Source of the DNA: Kuschelorhynchus macadamiae
Lineage: Eukaryota > Arthropoda > Insecta > Coleoptera > Curculionidae
Reading direction: 5' to 3'
Length of the DNA stretch: 64,000 nt
NCBI GenBank assembly: GCA_030620095.1
Contig: JAUTXW010002148.1
Coordinates: 62,001-126,000 of the forward strand
A program made the translations under genes and the position numbers. The notes below the pieces were generated by a model, which was given only the letters and a program-made list of their open reading frames with translations, ran no database searches and was not told where the DNA came from. Of the stretch, positions 61,400 through 64,000 are shown one piece after another (position 1 is the stretch's first letter; every line of letters starts with the position of its first letter).

Positions 61400-61935
61400 T
61401 ATGTATGTACGTGCATGAATGTAACTTAAATAGAATTTAATATAATAAGAATAGTAATAATAATACGAAAATTACAAAAAATAAAAAAAGTCTTGCTCTG
61501 GAGGGTCTGTTCTGGGTGAGGGCTCCGTGTGCCTCTAGATCACTATCTGGTATGATAACAGTTGGGTTAATATGTTAACTGTAACATACAATCCATTTCT
61601 CTTGTATGCATAGCAAAAATATTACCTGTAGAAGTAAGGTTACGTTTAATAAATAAAACTGATAATGTTTGTGGCATTTTTGCAATTAATGTAGTCATGT
61701 GCTTGAATAATTGTATTTTCTTGTGATAATGCTATGTTTCTGTTTTAAGTAAGTTATTAAAAAAAAATTGACTTGAAAGAATTTAAACATAAAACGTTAT
61801 TTTTAGTTTATATGCAATTTTGAGAAAGGCTGAAGAAGCCGAAACGTAAATTGATTACAACTCTTATGAAACCACTAGTTTCTATATATACCATAGAACC
61901 AGATACCCAAGAAGACTTTTACAAACATATATTTT
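61400..61935 (+). repeat. Penelope pseudo-LTR, right arm outer copy
   Basis: The inverse of 55975-56520. It contains GCTGAAGAAGCCGAAACGTA at 61831-61850, the best-preserved copy of the CTGAAGA...CGAAACGT motif. Confidence 0.7.
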
Positions 61936-61961
61936 TGGTTCAAGAACACTAATTCAAAAAA

Positions 61962-61989
61962 AAAAATATATATATATATAAATATATAA

Positions 61990-62039
<50 letters not shown>
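61962..62039. repeat. (TA)n array interrupting the right palindrome arm
   Basis: TA and TAAATA units. The corresponding left-arm position (about 55912) has only a short TA run. After it, 62040-62358 has no counterpart in the left arm. Confidence 0.95.
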
Positions 62040-62042
<3 letters not shown>

Positions 62043-62850
62043 CCATTTTTATTCGATTGAAAAATCTATGAATTGACATTTAGAGAATTTTACCGGAATG
62101 CTCATAAAAAAAACTAGCTGTCTCGGCACACCTTGTTCTGCCTTTTCCGTAAGGTGGCTTGATGAGTTTCCAGAGGAAATATAAGAATATGGGGTGCATT
62201 CACCACATCGTACAGAAATGTCATTGAAGAAAACTATATTGGTTTTATAGAAAAAATACGAAATAAAATACTACCAAAAAATAGTGTTGAAAAGGGTTTC
62301 CGGAACGGCACCTGTTTTTTGGAACCGTGAATTTCGGTACCAGCCTAATACGAAACTGGGATTTCCTGGTTTTTCGGTACTAGCTAATTTTGTTCAATAA
62401 TGGTGTAGGCCGTCAATTAGCAAGCAAAAATACTCGATGAAATAAACAATGGATAGTTTCCAAAAGTAAAAATCAATAAAAAATAGTTTTTTAATAAAAA
62501 TAATATCAGATTATTAGTAATCAGTCATGAGAAAAATAACATAAACACAAACGACCAGAATGCGATGAAAAGACATATAGGGAACTTAAATTTTAAATCA
62601 AAGAACTTAAACCAACTTAGCTAAATTCGAAAAAAATGCCTTACATTTTGAATTGTAAATGCAAATAACTATAAAAACAACATAAAATATAACAAGTCAT
62701 ACATTGAACAACATTAAAATAAAAAATAACATATTTCAATAGACTAGTAAATATCATAGGATCGATAAAACAAGTAAGAATAATAGAAAATAGCATCACT
62801 ATTTATTTTGAAGGTTCTCCCTCTCTGTAGTCAGATTTTAAGAATAAACC

Positions 62851-62970
62851 AACGCCAACGGTACTCCTATAAATAAATACTGCCACAATCATCCCCTGAA
62901 TTCTACGGAAAATGTTAGTTTTGAAAGTCAATATGCATATTTGTAATTATATCTGCATTGGAGAATGCAA
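62851..62970 (+). repeat. Rearrangement-associated repeat, copy 3, at the outer palindrome junction
   Basis: A direct copy of 59281-59400 that begins within a few bases of the right end of the inverted duplication (62847). Confidence 0.85.
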
Positions 62971-63599
62971 TCTATCATATCAAAACCTAAGAACGCAACG
63001 AAATAGTTGAAAATTCGGCAACTTCTTAGGTAGAGCTTGCGTTGCGTCTTACATTACGGGTGCGTTGGATAATATATGAACTACGGAACCTATTTTAGTG
63101 TATTTTATTTACTTACGCTTATGTTACTATACTTGCGTCAATACTTCATTCTAGACTTACATCATTGATAGTTCGTCTGCTAGGCATATTAACGTATTTT
63201 TTGCAAGTTTTGACATAATTTCTGATCAACATTTTTAAATTTCTTTAAATCTTTTGACCATATCGGCACTTAATATCATCACTAAGGGTCAAGTAGTAAG
63301 CACTTCCAGACGTTCAAGCGAAAATATAAAAATACAAATTCTTAAAAATGAATTAATTAGAAAAACTCTAGCACCTAACAAAATTTTGTGGCAATACATT
63401 GTTTGCTCCCCAGATGAAGTGTCAAAATCACCTAACATTCCAAGAAAATTAATTTTAACGAGCGGATTTATTTGCTAAATAAGACTTGAATTTTTGGTAA
63501 ATGTTACTTCATTTTATTTCTATTGGTCATGTTTAAAAAGGTTTCACCCCTAAGGCCGCCCACAGTTTTTTAATAAATCTTTTTTTTTTCTATTTTCAG
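62971..63599. other. End of intron 2, one unidentified short ORF
   Basis: A + frame at 63254-63478 encodes 74 codons (GQVVSTSRRSSENIKIQILK, then LAPNKILWQYIVCSPDEVSK and SPNIPRKLILTSGFIC) ending in a stop. Its composition is protein-like, but I recognise no family. It lacks splice signals linking it to the SLC10A exons. CCTAAGAACGCAACG at 62990, with an inverted partner near 63035, suggests a small hairpin. Confidence 0.3.
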
Positions 63600-63847
63600 G
63601 ACAAACTGTGATATCGTGCAAAGATGTGGCGTCAGGCCAAAAAGTTACAGAAGATAAATTAGAACTAAAATGTCTCAGGAAGAAAAGAGTTATAGATACA
63701 ATCTTCACCGCATCTACTGCCACTTTGGTCGCCATTATTTATATAAATTTTGGTTGTGTGGTCCAATGGGCTGAACTGAAGAATCTTATCAAAAAACCCG
63801 TGGGACCAGTCATTGGGTTTACTGGCCAATTCGTCGTAATGCCCCTA
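63600..63847 (+). CDS. SLC10A-like transporter, third coding exon (start of SBF membrane domain)
   Basis: The exon follows a pyrimidine-rich acceptor (TTTCTATTTTCAG) and ends at A/GTAAGT (63847/63848). Exons 1-3 total 534 nt, exactly 178 codons. It encodes residues 96-178. A soluble stretch ends in KKRVIDTIFT. The first membrane helix follows (TATLVAIIYINFGCVV), a short loop (QWAELKNLIKK), then PVGPVIGFTGQFVVMPL. The NFGC, P-GP-IGF and Q-FMP-type residues are the entry signature of SLC10 (SBF) transporters, which in characterised members move bile acids or steroid conjugates with sodium. The remaining helices lie beyond the window. The insect substrate is unknown. P3/SLC10A3-like proteins are the closest group by the long extracellular leader. 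Confidence 0.9.
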
Positions 63848-64000
63848 GTAAGTTTTAAATTAATGCCATAATGATATTTATAAAAAAATATATGTTTTTA
63901 TGGGTATGGGGTTTTATAAGTAATTATTTAAATTGTAACAAGTAAAGTAAATTTAACCTATTACCCAGTAACTGAAATAAAAGTTGAATTACCGAAGCCA
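63848..64000. other. Start of SLC10A intron 3
   Basis: AT-rich sequence following the donor. The gene continues beyond the window. Confidence 0.6.

Overview
The window is eukaryotic, most likely insect, nuclear DNA. It is very AT-rich, has long (TA)n arrays and spliceosomal introns, and carries a dense population of arthropod-type transposons: mariner/Tc1-like, pogo, hAT, Jockey/CR1-like non-LTR, copia and Penelope-like elements. A beetle or another insect with a large genome is plausible, but the sequence alone does not fix the order. I see no prokaryotic operons, CRISPR arrays, or rRNA/tRNA genes.

The one convincing host gene is on the + strand and fills the right half. Three exons (35977-36145, 48379-48495, 63600-63847) have consensus splice sites and join in frame to give 178 codons. 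These are the N-terminus of an SLC10A (sodium/bile-acid cotransporter, SBF-domain) protein: a signal peptide, a glycosylated extracellular segment, and the start of the membrane domain. The gene runs off the right edge. A noncoding first exon may end at 34010. Its introns (12.2 and 15.1 kb) are almost entirely transposon debris.

Left half (1-33 kb): a decayed non-LTR element (1-2.8 kb); a THAP-domain scrap; a mariner-like transposon with 82-bp inverted ends (4.4-5.7 kb); a second mariner-like fragment with a 131-bp hairpin-ended insert; two inverted-repeat MITEs (8.1-8.7 and 9.9-10.7 kb); an element with inverted arrays of ~120-bp tandem units (11.8-13.3 kb); a pair of direct repeats separated by (TA)n (14.3-16.9 kb); a 141-bp minisatellite (17.3 kb); hAT relics (19.4-20.8 kb); a truncated mariner-like transposase (23.4 kb); a 3.26-kb element with long inverted ends and no recognisable transposase (27.4-30.6 kb); and a pogo/Tigger-like pseudogene with both ends (30.9-32.1 kb).

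Intron 1 of the SLC10A gene holds a Tc1-like transposase split by a CR1-like retrotransposon (38.1-42.0 kb), a hAT C-terminus (42.4-42.9 kb), a Jockey-like fragment (43.4-44.8 kb) and a minus-strand non-LTR copy whose reverse transcriptase has been deleted (45.0-47.0 kb or further). Intron 2 holds a nearly full-length copia element with 157-bp LTRs (49.3-54.1 kb). It also holds a 7.4-kb inverted duplication (55.4-62.8 kb), each arm of which carries a Penelope-like element with a GIY-YIG domain. This palindrome is the most unusual structure in the window.

Every transposon ORF is damaged, so nothing here except the SLC10A exons looks functional as protein. Family names come from motifs read by eye. 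Boundaries and identities are estimates unless splice sites, LTR ends or inverted ends fix them.
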